Source: Acuticoccus sp. MNP-M23 (GTDB taxonomy: Bacteria > Pseudomonadota > Alphaproteobacteria > Rhizobiales > Amorphaceae). Taken from it: 64,000 bases of DNA. The DNA is taken from assembly GCF_031195445.1 (NCBI RefSeq), contig NZ_CP133480.1, forward strand, positions 1,116,001-1,180,000, written 5' to 3'. Position 1 is the stretch's first letter. Each line of letters begins with the position of its first letter. Shown piece by piece: positions 8,135 through 16,132 of the stretch. Below the pieces are notes generated by a model. The model searched no databases. It was not told where the DNA came from and saw only the letters and a program-made list of their open reading frames with translations. The position numbers and the translations under genes are program-made.

Positions 8135-9121
8135 TCAGGCGATGAGGGCGATCTTGCCGAGATTGCGCCCGCTCTCCAGCAACGTGTGTGCGGCGGCGGC
8201 ACCCGCCAGCGGGAAGGTTTCGGACATCACCGGACGCACCTTGCCGGGGCCGATCAGCGGCAGCAGGTGCGACCGCACGTCTGTCGCAATTGCGGCCTTT
8301 TCGGCATCGCTCTTCGGGCGCAGCGTGGACGAACTCAGCCACAGGCCCTTGCGCATCAGAAGGCCGAGATCCACCGGCGCGACCATGCCCGTCATGAAAG
8401 CAAGGCCGATGTGACGGCCGCCGGGGGCCATACAGGCGAGATGCCGGTTGATTGCGTCACCGCCGAGGATGTCGAGCACCACGTCGACGCCGCGCTCATC
8501 GGTCAGCCGCATCACTTCGGCGGCAATGTCGGCCTCGCGGTAGTCGATGGCGTCAACACCCATCGCTTCGAGCGCAGCGCATTTTTCCGGCCCGCCCGCG
8601 GTGACGATGACCTTCGCGCCCCTGGCGAGGGCCAGTTGCAAGGCAAGGGTGCCGATGCCGCTGGCACCGCCTTCGATCAGGACGCGATCACCGGCGCCAA
8701 GGCGGCCGCGATCGAAAAGGTTGTGCCAGATGGTGAAGAGGCCTTCGGGCAGGACCGCCGCCTCGGTGAGGCTGATCCCGTCTGGCACCGGCAGGCACTG
8801 GTCGGCCTTGGCAACCACCGCTTCGGCATAGCCGCCGCACTTCACCAGCGCCATGACCGTGCTGCCAACCGTGAGCCCGCCAGCGCCCTCCCCCACCGCC
8901 TCGACGTGACCCGCGACTTCGAGGCCGAGGATGTCGGAGGCATCGGCCGGCGCCGGCAGGGCGCCTGCGCGCTGCATGACGTCGGGGCGGTTCACCCCCG
9001 CTGCGGCGACGCGGATCAGCACTTCGCCGGGACCGGGCGCGGGCAACGGACGCTCGACCACGCTCAGGACCTCGGGTCCACCGGCGGAGGCGGCGATGAC
9101 GGCCTTCATGGTCTGGCTCAT
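8135..9121 (-). CDS. Zinc-free medium-chain reductase, NAD(P)H:quinone oxidoreductase (QOR)-like
   Basis: A 328-aa medium-chain dehydrogenase/reductase, most like the NAD(P)H-quinone oxidoreductase / enoyl reductase (PIG3) subgroup. GroES-like domain: residues about 1-125, with GVNRPDVMQR. Rossmann domain: about 130-270, with GGASGIGTLALQLA as the nucleotide-binding motif. The structural and catalytic zinc Cys clusters of alcohol dehydrogenases are absent. ATG at 9121 overlaps the stop of the upstream ABC ATPase gene by 4 bp, so it is translationally coupled to the importer. It probably reduces an unsaturated or quinonoid catabolic intermediate. Confidence 0.87.
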   Translation of the reverse strand: MSQTMKAVIAASAGGPEVLSVVERPLPAPGPGEVLIRVAAAGVNRPDVMQRAGALPAPADASDILGLEVAGHVEAVGEGAGGLTVGSTVMALVKCGGYAEAVVAKADQCLPVPDGISLTEAAVLPEGLFTIWHNLFDRGRLGAGDRVLIEGGASGIGTLALQLALARGAKVIVTAGGPEKCAALEAMGVDAIDYREADIAAEVMRLTDERGVDVVLDILGGDAINRHLACMAPGGRHIGLAFMTGMVAPVDLGLLMRKGLWLSSSTLRPKSDAEKAAIATDVRSHLLPLIGPGKVRPVMSETFPLAGAAAAHTLLESGRNLGKIALIA

Positions 9122-10242
9122 GCGGCGTCTCCTTCGGGGGCGAAGATGGCTGCGCCGTTTTCGGGCAGGTGGATGCCGACGGACGTACCGGCTGCAAGCG
9201 CCTCGCTGGCGGGAACACGCAGCATGACGCGGCCTTCCTCGGCAGCCGCACATTCCAGATGAAGCTCGGCGTAACTCCCCTGGTAGACCGACAGCGCCAC
9301 GGTCGCGGGGACGGCGCCGCCCTCACCTGCCGCAGTCAGGCGGCATTGCTCGGGGCGGACGAAGAGCGTCACGGGACCGGCGGCGGGAAGATCGTTCTGG
9401 TAGGGCGTGAAACCGTAGGACGTACCGCCGACGTCCACGGCCACCGCGGTTCCGGCGGCAGGCTGGCGTGTCGCCCGAAACATGTTGGCGTCGCCGACGA
9501 ACTGCGAGACGAAGTGGCTTTGCGGGTGGTCGTAGATTTCGCTCGGCGTGCCGATCTGGCGGATCTGGCCACGCGACATCACCGCAATCCTGTCCGACAG
9601 GCTGAGCGCCTCGCTCTGGTCGTGGGTCACGAAAACGGTGGTGAGGCCGAGGCGGGACTGGATCTCCTTCAGCTCCACCTGCATCGCGGTGCGCAGGTTG
9701 CGGTCGAGCGCGGAGAACGGTTCGTCCAGCAACAGCACGCGCGGGCGGATCACCAGTGCACGCGCCAGCGCAACGCGCTGCTGCTGCCCGCCCGAAAGCT
9801 GTTTCGGCCGGCGGTCCGCAAAATCCTGCAGCTTGACCAGCGCCAGCGCCTCGCGCACCCGTTCGGCGGTTTCAGCGCGCGGAACCCGTCGCGTCCTGAG
9901 GCCGTAGGCGACGTTCTGCGCCACGTTCATGTGCGGGAAGAGCGCATAGTTCTGGAACACGATGCCGATCTCGCGGCGGTGCGGCGGCACCTGCGTGACC
10001 AGCTCATCGCCGATGAAAAGCTCGCCCCGATCAGCCTCCAGAAAGCCCGAAATCAGGTTGAGGAGCGTCGTCTTCCCGCAGCCCGACGGGCCGAGCAGCG
10101 TCAGGAACTCGCCGCGGCGGATCTTCAGCCACACCGGTTCGAGCGCCACCGCGCCGGAAAACGACTTCGCGACGCCGTCGATCTTGACGGCGGGCGACTC
10201 CTCGGATGCTTGCGGCATCTCGTGCGCGATTTCACTCGACAT
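9118..10242 (-). CDS. ABC transporter ATP-binding protein, spermidine/putrescine (PotA) type
   Basis: Cytoplasmic ATPase of the importer encoded at 9118-12987, 374 aa. The nucleotide-binding domain (about 18-250) shows Walker A GPSGCGKTT, signature LSGGQQQR, Walker B VLLLDEPFSALD and the switch His in VFVTHDQSEA. A C-terminal TOBE regulatory domain covers about 285-370. ATG at 10242 was preferred over upstream in-frame codons because it fits the family N-terminus. Its start overlaps the end of the second permease gene by 11 bp. The PotA type includes importers for polyamines, opines, iron and small carboxylates, so the substrate is open. Confidence 0.9.
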   Translation of the reverse strand: MSSEIAHEMPQASEESPAVKIDGVAKSFSGAVALEPVWLKIRRGEFLTLLGPSGCGKTTLLNLISGFLEADRGELFIGDELVTQVPPHRREIGIVFQNYALFPHMNVAQNVAYGLRTRRVPRAETAERVREALALVKLQDFADRRPKQLSGGQQQRVALARALVIRPRVLLLDEPFSALDRNLRTAMQVELKEIQSRLGLTTVFVTHDQSEALSLSDRIAVMSRGQIRQIGTPSEIYDHPQSHFVSQFVGDANMFRATRQPAAGTAVAVDVGGTSYGFTPYQNDLPAAGPVTLFVRPEQCRLTAAGEGGAVPATVALSVYQGSYAELHLECAAAEEGRVMLRVPASEALAAGTSVGIHLPENGAAIFAPEGDAA

Positions 10243-11041
10243 TGAGAACCTTTTCGAGGCGGAAGAATTTGTGGACGACAATGAGCGTTGCGGCGACCAC
10301 AACGACGTAGAGGACGGACACTGCCGCCAGCGTCGGGTCGGCGTATTCGCGCACGTAATTGTACATGGCGACCGGCAGCGTCTGGGTGCTCTGGTTCACC
10401 ACGAAGAGCGATGCGGTGAACTCGTTGAACGACAGGATCGCGGCGAACATTCCGCCCGAGACGAGCCCCGGCAAAAGAAGCGGCAGCGTGATGGTGAACA
10501 AGATGTGCCGCGGCGTGCCGCCGAGGCTTTCGGCGGCATACTCGAACCGGCGATCGAAGTTGCGCAGCGAGACATAAACCGAGCGCACCACGAACGGCAG
10601 CACGATGATGACGTGAACCGTCACCACCAGCCAGAGCGAGCGCGGCAGGGACGCTGCGGCCGACAGGATCAGAAGCCCAAGTCCGATGGTGAAGTTGGGG
10701 ATGATGAGCGGCGACATCAGCACGCCGTTGAGGAGGCCTTTCAGCGCGAAGTCGTAGCGGTCGAGCACATAGGCGAAGCCGGCACCCGCGACCAGTCCGA
10801 TGGTCGCGCCGATGGCGGCAACCTTCAGCGAGTTGACGAAGCCCTCGGCGAAATCGCGATATTCGAAGACGTTGGCGTACCAGCGCAGCGACCAGTCCTT
10901 CGGCGGAAAGGACAAGATGGCGCTGTCGTTGAAGGACGCGATGGCGACCACCACGAACGGCAAGAGGACGAAGCCCAGGATTGCGGTGATCGCGATCCGG
11001 CCGGCCCAGTCGAGCACATGGTCGAGAAAGGTCTTTTTCAC
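10232..11041 (-). CDS. ABC transporter permease, PotC-like
   Basis: Second membrane subunit of the spermidine/putrescine-type importer, 269 aa with six predicted membrane segments. The EAA loop that contacts the ATPase is present near residue 180 (AAESLGGTPRHILFTITLP). GTG at 11041 is the probable start; it leaves one base after the stop of the preceding permease, and the N-terminus (VKKTFLDHVLDWAGR) fits the family. Confidence 0.88.
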   Translation of the reverse strand: MKKTFLDHVLDWAGRIAITAILGFVLLPFVVVAIASFNDSAILSFPPKDWSLRWYANVFEYRDFAEGFVNSLKVAAIGATIGLVAGAGFAYVLDRYDFALKGLLNGVLMSPLIIPNFTIGLGLLILSAAASLPRSLWLVVTVHVIIVLPFVVRSVYVSLRNFDRRFEYAAESLGGTPRHILFTITLPLLLPGLVSGGMFAAILSFNEFTASLFVVNQSTQTLPVAMYNYVREYADPTLAAVSVLYVVVVAATLIVVHKFFRLEKVLNVE

Positions 11042-11042
11042 G

Positions 11043-11894
11043 TCAGTGGGCTCCGATCTTTTCGAGGCGATGGATGCCGGTGTTGAAAACGGTGAGCACG
11101 GCGACCGTGAACAGCAGCCCGACCAGCGACAGCGAGGCCGCGAGCGGGAAGTTGAACGAGGCAAAACCGACCTGGTAGACCATGGTCGATATGGTCTGCA
11201 CCTTGCCGCCGCCGATCATCTGCGGCGTGGCAAAGGCCGAAAAGGTCCACGCGAACGCGGTCGAGGTCGCCGCCACGATGCCGGGGATCGAAAGCGGCAG
11301 CGTGACGGTGAGGAAGGTGCGGATGCGCCCGGCGCCAAGCGAGGTGGCGGCGCGTTCGAGGTTGCGGTCGATGTGAGAGAGCGCGGCGGCCAGCATCACC
11401 ACCACAATCGGCAAGGTGAAGTGCACCAGCGCGATCACCACGCCCGTCACCGTGAACATGAAGCTGATCGGCCGGTCGATGAGGCCCACCGATGTCAGGA
11501 CGGTGTTCACGAAACCGCGGTTCCCGAGCACGATCATCCACGAATAGGTGCGCACGATCTCGCCCAGAAAGAGCGGAGTGAGCGAAATCAGGAGGATGGC
11601 GCTGCGCAGCGTGGCGGACTTGGCACGGACCATCGCATAGGCCAGCGGGTAGCCGATGAGGAGCGTGAACAGCGCTGTCCAGAAGCAGAGCATCACCGTG
11701 GTGACGAAGGCCTGACCGTAGACCGCCTTCCACAGTGTCGTGAAATTTTCCAGCGTATAGCCGCCGGGGTCGAGTTCGCCCGCAATGTGGGCGCGCAGGC
11801 TGTACTGCACGATGGCGAGGAACGACGCCGCAATCGCCACCGCGATCAGGATCGACGGCGAGGCGAACCAGCCAAGGAAAGGGCGCTTCGACAT
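11043..11894 (-). CDS. ABC transporter permease, PotB-like
   Basis: First membrane subunit of the importer, 283 aa with six hydrophobic segments. The EAA-type coupling loop is visible as AATSLGAGRIRTFLTVTLP near residue 195. It partners with the PotC-like permease and the PotA-like ATPase encoded immediately downstream, and with the solute receptor gene upstream. The latter is separated by a 67-bp gap holding a strong hairpin (11928-11952). Confidence 0.89.
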   Translation of the reverse strand: MSKRPFLGWFASPSILIAVAIAASFLAIVQYSLRAHIAGELDPGGYTLENFTTLWKAVYGQAFVTTVMLCFWTALFTLLIGYPLAYAMVRAKSATLRSAILLISLTPLFLGEIVRTYSWMIVLGNRGFVNTVLTSVGLIDRPISFMFTVTGVVIALVHFTLPIVVVMLAAALSHIDRNLERAATSLGAGRIRTFLTVTLPLSIPGIVAATSTAFAWTFSAFATPQMIGGGKVQTISTMVYQVGFASFNFPLAASLSLVGLLFTVAVLTVFNTGIHRLEKIGAH

Positions 11895-11927
11895 CGCGTC
11901 GGGTGCTCCTGAAATTGCGGACGGGGT

Positions 11928-11952
11928 GTCCCGGCGGGGGTGCCGCCGGGAC
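11928..11952 (-). terminator. Intercistronic hairpin after the solute-binding protein gene
   Basis: A perfect 9-bp GC-rich inverted repeat (GTCCCGGCG / CGCCGGGAC) with a 7-base loop lies between the stop of the solute-binding protein gene and the start of the first permease gene. No U-tract follows on the minus strand, so it is more likely an mRNA-stabilising or attenuating stem-loop than a full terminator. Such hairpins commonly let the receptor outnumber the membrane subunits. Confidence 0.55.
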
Positions 11953-11961
11953 GGGTTGTGC

Positions 11962-12987
11962 TCAGTTGCCGGAGATCATGTTTTCCGTGAACCACTGGCG
12001 CCATTCGGCGGTCATCTTCGCGCGCAGCTCGTGCGGGATGATAAGGGTCTGGCTTTCCCACTGCTCGGGCGTCGTGAAGATGCCGGGCAGCGCCGCAAGC
12101 TCTGCCGGCAGCTCGACATTGGAGACAACCGGGCTGCCCTTCTTGATCTCGGCGATCCTGGCCTGGACCTCGGGGTCGAGCGCGGCGTTGAGGAACTTGT
12201 AGGCAAGCTCTTCCTTGTCGGTGCCGGTGGTGATGCCCATGGTGTCAACGCCGAGGACAGCGCCTTCCTTCGGGATCGCAAGCTGCACGTCGAGGCCCTG
12301 CGACTGCATGTAGTAGGCATTCATCGACAGGAGGATCTGCACCGGGGTCTCGCCGGTTGCCAGCAGCTGCTGCGAGTTGGCGTCGTTGGTGTAGAACGCC
12401 TTGAAGTTCGGCTTCAGCGCCAGGAGCTTGCCGGTCGCCTCTTTCCAGTTCTCGATGCTGACGCCATCGAGCTTGGCTGCAACGGCGATGATGTGCGACG
12501 GGTCGAAGTCGGGCGCTGCGATCATGTCCTTCAGCTCGGGCGACCACAGGTCGTTCCAGCTCTCGAAGGTGATGCCTTCGGGCACCATGTCCGGCAGGTA
12601 GCCGATGGTGTAGACGTAGGCCCAGGCGCCGATGTGCGAGGGGCTGATCTTGGCCTGCTCGACAAGGTTTGCGGCGTTCGGGATCTTCGACAGGTCGAGG
12701 TCTTCGAACAGCCCGTCATTGCGGTAGAGCCAGCCGATGTGGGACGTGGTGAAGGTCACGTCGCTTTCGGAGTTGTCGCGGCTCAGCTTGGCCTGGTTCA
12801 GCCGGTCGATGGTGCCGCCGGTGATGAACTCGACCTCGACGCCGGTGTCTTCGGTGAACTTCTTGCCGATGGTGTCGGCAATCAGGTCGCGGAAACTGCC
12901 GCCCCAGCTTGAGACGACGAGGGTTTCGGCGGATGCGGCCTGCGCAAGGAGCGTAAGCGCGGCAGCGGTAGCGAGGAGACGTTTCAT
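11962..12987 (-). CDS. ABC transporter solute-binding protein, PotD/spermidine-putrescine type
   Basis: Periplasmic receptor of the Pot-type importer, 341 aa. The signal peptide runs over residues 1-20 (MKRLLATAAALTLLAQAASA), and the mature protein opens with ETLVVSSWGGSFRDL, typical of this binding-protein cluster. ATG at 12987 is chosen to begin directly with the signal peptide; the in-frame extension upstream is not protein-like. The transporter genes share a run with a hydroxyacid dehydrogenase, an AroQ-like enzyme and a flavin monooxygenase, so a catabolic substrate rather than polyamine is possible. Confidence 0.9.
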   Translation of the reverse strand: MKRLLATAAALTLLAQAASAETLVVSSWGGSFRDLIADTIGKKFTEDTGVEVEFITGGTIDRLNQAKLSRDNSESDVTFTTSHIGWLYRNDGLFEDLDLSKIPNAANLVEQAKISPSHIGAWAYVYTIGYLPDMVPEGITFESWNDLWSPELKDMIAAPDFDPSHIIAVAAKLDGVSIENWKEATGKLLALKPNFKAFYTNDANSQQLLATGETPVQILLSMNAYYMQSQGLDVQLAIPKEGAVLGVDTMGITTGTDKEELAYKFLNAALDPEVQARIAEIKKGSPVVSNVELPAELAALPGIFTTPEQWESQTLIIPHELRAKMTAEWRQWFTENMISGN

Positions 12988-13059
12988 TCGCAGTATCCTT
13001 CTGGTTGACGAGTTTGATGCGGCATTCCAGCGGCTTGCCGCCTGTGCGCCAGTCACGGC

Positions 13060-13995
13060 CTAGTAACCGCGCACCCGGGAGACCTGATTGATGACTTCGC
13101 CGCCGGTCTGAACGGCGCGGATGTTGGCGGCGATTTGCGGCGCGGCGCTTTTCGGCAGTGCGACCGAGGCGAGGTGCGGCGTGATCAGCACGCCGGGGAG
13201 CGTCCACAGCGGGCTGTCTGCGGGAAGCGGTTCGGCGGCGAAGACGTCGAGTGTTGCGCCGGAAAGGTGCCCCGACCGAAGCGCCTCCACGAGTGCCGGC
13301 TCGTCCACCACAGCGCCGCGCGACACGTTGACGAATGCGGCGCCCGGCTTCATCGCCGCGAAGGCCGCCTCGTCCATGAGGTTGCCGGTGCCGGATGTGA
13401 GCGGCAGCATGCAGACCACGATGTCGGCGATGGCGAGAAGCCCGCCGAGAGCATCGTCGCCGGTGTGGACCGTCACCCCTTCAAGATCTTTCGGCCGTGT
13501 CGCCCAGCCGTGGGTGTCGTAGCCCTGCCGCGCAATTTCGGTTGCGGCCAGCGCGCCGAGTTCGCCAAGGCCGAGGACTGCGACTGTGGTCTCGCTTGCG
13601 CCACGCGGGTGCTTGTAGGCCCACTCGCGCCGGGTCTGCGCCGCCTGGAAGTTCGGAATGTCGCGGGCATGGCGCAGAACCGAGAAGAGCACGAAGCCGG
13701 CCATCATCCGGCCCATCTCGGGGTCCGACAGGCGCGTGATCGGCACGTCGGGCAGATCGTCCCGCGCGACAAGCCGGTCCACCCCGGCGCCAAGGTTGAT
13801 GACCAGCTCGAGGTTCCGGTAGCCGGCAAAGAACCCCGCAGGCGGCATCCACACCAGCGCAAAGCGAACCGCTTCGGGGTCGGTGACGGCCCCCGCCTTC
13901 TCGATCCGCACATGGTCGCCCAGATGCGGCAGAAGCGCGTCCCGCCAGACCTCGAACGGGTCCGGTTCGCTGTAGAAAACGAGCGTGTCCGTCAT
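13060..13995 (-). CDS. D-2-hydroxyacid dehydrogenase, glyoxylate/hydroxypyruvate reductase type
   Basis: A 311-aa NAD(P)-dependent oxidoreductase of the D-isomer 2-hydroxyacid dehydrogenase family, closest in style to GhrA. Residues visible: the nucleotide-binding GLGELGALAATEIARQG (about 145-161), the catalytic region NVSRGAVVDEPALVEAL with its Arg, and the late TPHLASVALP with the catalytic His. ATG at 13995 overlaps the stop of the AroQ-like gene by 4 bp. It probably interconverts a 2-oxo and a 2-hydroxy acid in the pathway of this operon. The substrate is not inferable from sequence. Confidence 0.87.
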   Translation of the reverse strand: MTDTLVFYSEPDPFEVWRDALLPHLGDHVRIEKAGAVTDPEAVRFALVWMPPAGFFAGYRNLELVINLGAGVDRLVARDDLPDVPITRLSDPEMGRMMAGFVLFSVLRHARDIPNFQAAQTRREWAYKHPRGASETTVAVLGLGELGALAATEIARQGYDTHGWATRPKDLEGVTVHTGDDALGGLLAIADIVVCMLPLTSGTGNLMDEAAFAAMKPGAAFVNVSRGAVVDEPALVEALRSGHLSGATLDVFAAEPLPADSPLWTLPGVLITPHLASVALPKSAAPQIAANIRAVQTGGEVINQVSRVRGY

Positions 13996-14438
13996 TGGGC
14001 GGGCTCGTCGATCAGTTCGCCCATTGCGGCGAGACCGAGGAGATAGCCCCTGAGGCCGAGGCCGGCGACCACGCCGGTTGCAGCCTTGGAGATGAATGAA
14101 TGGTGGCGGAAGGGCTCGCGCTTCCAGATGTTGCTCATGTGGCACTCGATGATCGGGCCATCGAAGGAGAGCAGCGCATCGAGGATCGGGATCGAGGTGT
14201 AGGTCAGCCCCGCGGCGTTGATCAAAAGGCCGGCGCAGCTCTGCCGCGCCTCCTGGATCCAGTCGATCAGCACGCCTTCATGGTTCGACTGGCGAAAGTC
14301 GAGCGCAAAGCCAAGCTCGGCGGCGCGCGCAAGGCAGGCCGCCTCGATCTGGGGAAAGCTGTCGCTCCCGTAGGTGCCGCTGCGGTCGAGGCCATAAAGG
14401 TTGGCATTCGGACCGTTGAGGAACATGACCTGCTTCAT
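13992..14438 (-). CDS. Divergent type II 3-dehydroquinate dehydratase (AroQ)-like protein
   Basis: A 148-aa protein of the AroQ fold. AroQ dehydrates 3-dehydroquinate through an active-site Tyr with Arg, Asn and His residues. The Tyr (Y23, in SGTYG), Asn (N74) and a late His (H100, ECHMSN) are kept, but the loop Arg is displaced by one residue (LDRS instead of the usual TREP-like order). The THTS motif also reads TYTS, and LNGPNLNLLG reads LNGPNANLYG. Its position between a flavin monooxygenase and a hydroxyacid dehydrogenase points to catabolism: either quinate/shikimate-type breakdown or a related dehydration. It is unlikely to be the housekeeping copy. Confidence 0.78.
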   Translation of the reverse strand: MKQVMFLNGPNANLYGLDRSGTYGSDSFPQIEAACLARAAELGFALDFRQSNHEGVLIDWIQEARQSCAGLLINAAGLTYTSIPILDALLSFDGPIIECHMSNIWKREPFRHHSFISKAATGVVAGLGLRGYLLGLAAMGELIDEPAQ

Positions 14439-14466
14439 GCAAGTGATCCTTGGGTGTGAGTGCGGA

Positions 14467-15714
14467 CTAGGCCTTTTCGTAGGCGACGTAGGCGCGCTGA
14501 ACCCCGATGTGGGTCGCGATATACTTTGCGTCGTACCAACAGCCGTAGATGAACGACGATGCGCGGTTGGTGAGTTCGGGCAGGCCGAGAAAGTAGATCC
14601 CGGTCTCGGCAGAAATGCCGCGTTTGTGAAACGGCGTTCCGTCCTCGTGGAACGCATTCACCTGAAGCCAGCTGAAGTCGAACTTGAAGCCGGTCGCCCA
14701 GATGATCGTTTTCACGTTGGCTTTCGCCAGATCCAGTTCGTGGAGCGGGTTCTTCACGCAGTCCGGGTCCGGCTCGATGGTCCAGGCCTCCGGCTCCGGC
14801 GGCAGGTCGATGCCGTTACGCTCCACATAGGCGTCGGCCTCGCGCAGAACGTCGAGATAGGCTTCGTCGCCGAACTTGATGTTTTCGATGAGGTCGTCGG
14901 CGATCTGGAGCACGCCGTCATCGTAGGCAACGGTCATGCCAAGGACGGTGATGCCGGCGTGGCCGAGCCGGCGGAAATCGACCGTGCGGCCGCCATCATA
15001 GCCGCTGACCGCGAAGGCGATGTGCTTCTTCGGGGTTGTCTTGATCTCGTCCCACTTGCCCAGAACGCCCAGCCACCAGACATAGTCGCGGTTGCGATAG
15101 GACCGCGGCGGGCGATAATGCTCACCGATCGACAGATAGACCTCGCGACCGGCGCGCCGCAGTTCCTCGGCAATCTGGCAGCCCGATGCGCCACCGCCGA
15201 CGACGAGGACGGCGCCGTCTGCCAGCGCATCCGGGTTGCGGTAGCTTGACGAGTGGATCTGATCGAAGCCCGCGTCTTCCGGAACGATCTGCGGATAGGA
15301 CGGAACCTGGAACGGGCCGGTGGCGGCCACCACACGCTGCGCCTCGATCTCGCCCTTTGACGTCTCCACGATGAAACCCGGACGGCCTTCGCACCGGCTG
15401 ACGCGCTTGACTTCGACGTTGGTGCGGATCGGCGCGTCGATCATTCCGGCGTAGTCCTCGAAGTAGCGCGCCATGCGCTCCTTCGGCGGAAAAGTGTCTG
15501 GCCCCACGTCGTCGAACTCGAGGTTCGGGAAGCGGTCGTGCCAGGCGGGGCCGTTGGCGACGAGGGAATCCCAGCGCTGCGACCGCCAGCTTTCCGCGAC
15601 GCGCCTGCGCTCCAGGACGATGTGGGGAATATCCATCGCCGTCAGGTGTTCGCTCATCGCAATCCCGGCCTGACCTGCACCGACGATAAGCGTGTCAGTC
15701 TTTTCGGCAGTCAT
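14467..15714 (-). CDS. Flavin-dependent monooxygenase / FAD-NAD(P) oxidoreductase (CzcO-like)
   Basis: A 415-aa flavoprotein of the FMO / Baeyer-Villiger monooxygenase group. The FAD-binding motif GAGQAGIAMSEHL lies near the N-terminus (about residue 12). The NAD(P)-binding motif GGGASGCQIAEEL lies near 180, and the family ATGF motif occurs as WATGFKFDFSWL near 365. Such enzymes insert oxygen into ketones or oxidise N or S centres. ATG at 15714 is chosen because upstream in-frame sequence is not conserved-looking. It is the first gene of the 13-gene minus-strand run, with a 17-bp palindrome about 95 bp upstream. Confidence 0.86.
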   Translation of the reverse strand: MTAEKTDTLIVGAGQAGIAMSEHLTAMDIPHIVLERRRVAESWRSQRWDSLVANGPAWHDRFPNLEFDDVGPDTFPPKERMARYFEDYAGMIDAPIRTNVEVKRVSRCEGRPGFIVETSKGEIEAQRVVAATGPFQVPSYPQIVPEDAGFDQIHSSSYRNPDALADGAVLVVGGGASGCQIAEELRRAGREVYLSIGEHYRPPRSYRNRDYVWWLGVLGKWDEIKTTPKKHIAFAVSGYDGGRTVDFRRLGHAGITVLGMTVAYDDGVLQIADDLIENIKFGDEAYLDVLREADAYVERNGIDLPPEPEAWTIEPDPDCVKNPLHELDLAKANVKTIIWATGFKFDFSWLQVNAFHEDGTPFHKRGISAETGIYFLGLPELTNRASSFIYGCWYDAKYIATHIGVQRAYVAYEKA

Positions 15715-16132
15715 TTTCACGTCCTGGATTGGGAGTCTCGCCACGGCGCAAACGCGGCCCCCCTCTGCTGCACGCTCGGCGCTGAGGACTGCGGTTGCTG
15801 CCATCGAATTTTCGCTAAACGAAAAGTGCGGGCTTCGGCCTCAGGAGGAAAGAAGTAAATTCCTTATCAAGGCGCAGGAAAAATGCGCGTTTGCCCGTCG
15901 CTTGCCTCGATGCAGAAGCGATCCTCCTCCGGGTTCTTCCTTTTCCAACTGATAGCGGCATCCTTTGATGGGATCAGCGGCGCCACGCCGGAAGTTCTCA
16001 TGCCGGCCGCAAACGCGGAGGGATCAATGCCTGCCGCGCAGGAGCACTGAACCGTATGCGCGCCGTTCTGGGCGGAAAATCCTGCTGCGGGATCGCTTGT
16101 GCGCGGCGCTGCGAGTTTGTACCTGATCGGCC
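15715..16132. other. Divergent intergenic region with candidate operator
   Basis: This 418-bp non-coding stretch separates the flavin monooxygenase (minus) from trhO (plus). It holds the palindrome at 15809-15825 and an AT-richer segment around 15850-15890. I see no convincing ORF, RNA gene or repeat beyond these. The promoters of both genes should lie here. Confidence 0.6.
15809..15825. promoter_or_regulatory. 17-bp palindrome TTTTCG-CTAAA-CGAAAA, candidate operator
   Basis: A perfect inverted repeat (6-bp arms, 5-bp spacer) lies 95 bp upstream of the start of the flavin monooxygenase gene. Dyads of this size and spacing are typical binding sites of dimeric regulators such as the IclR, GntR or LysR families. 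The operon itself encodes a LysR protein, and an IclR fusion is encoded 15 kb away. Which regulator binds is inference. Confidence 0.5.
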
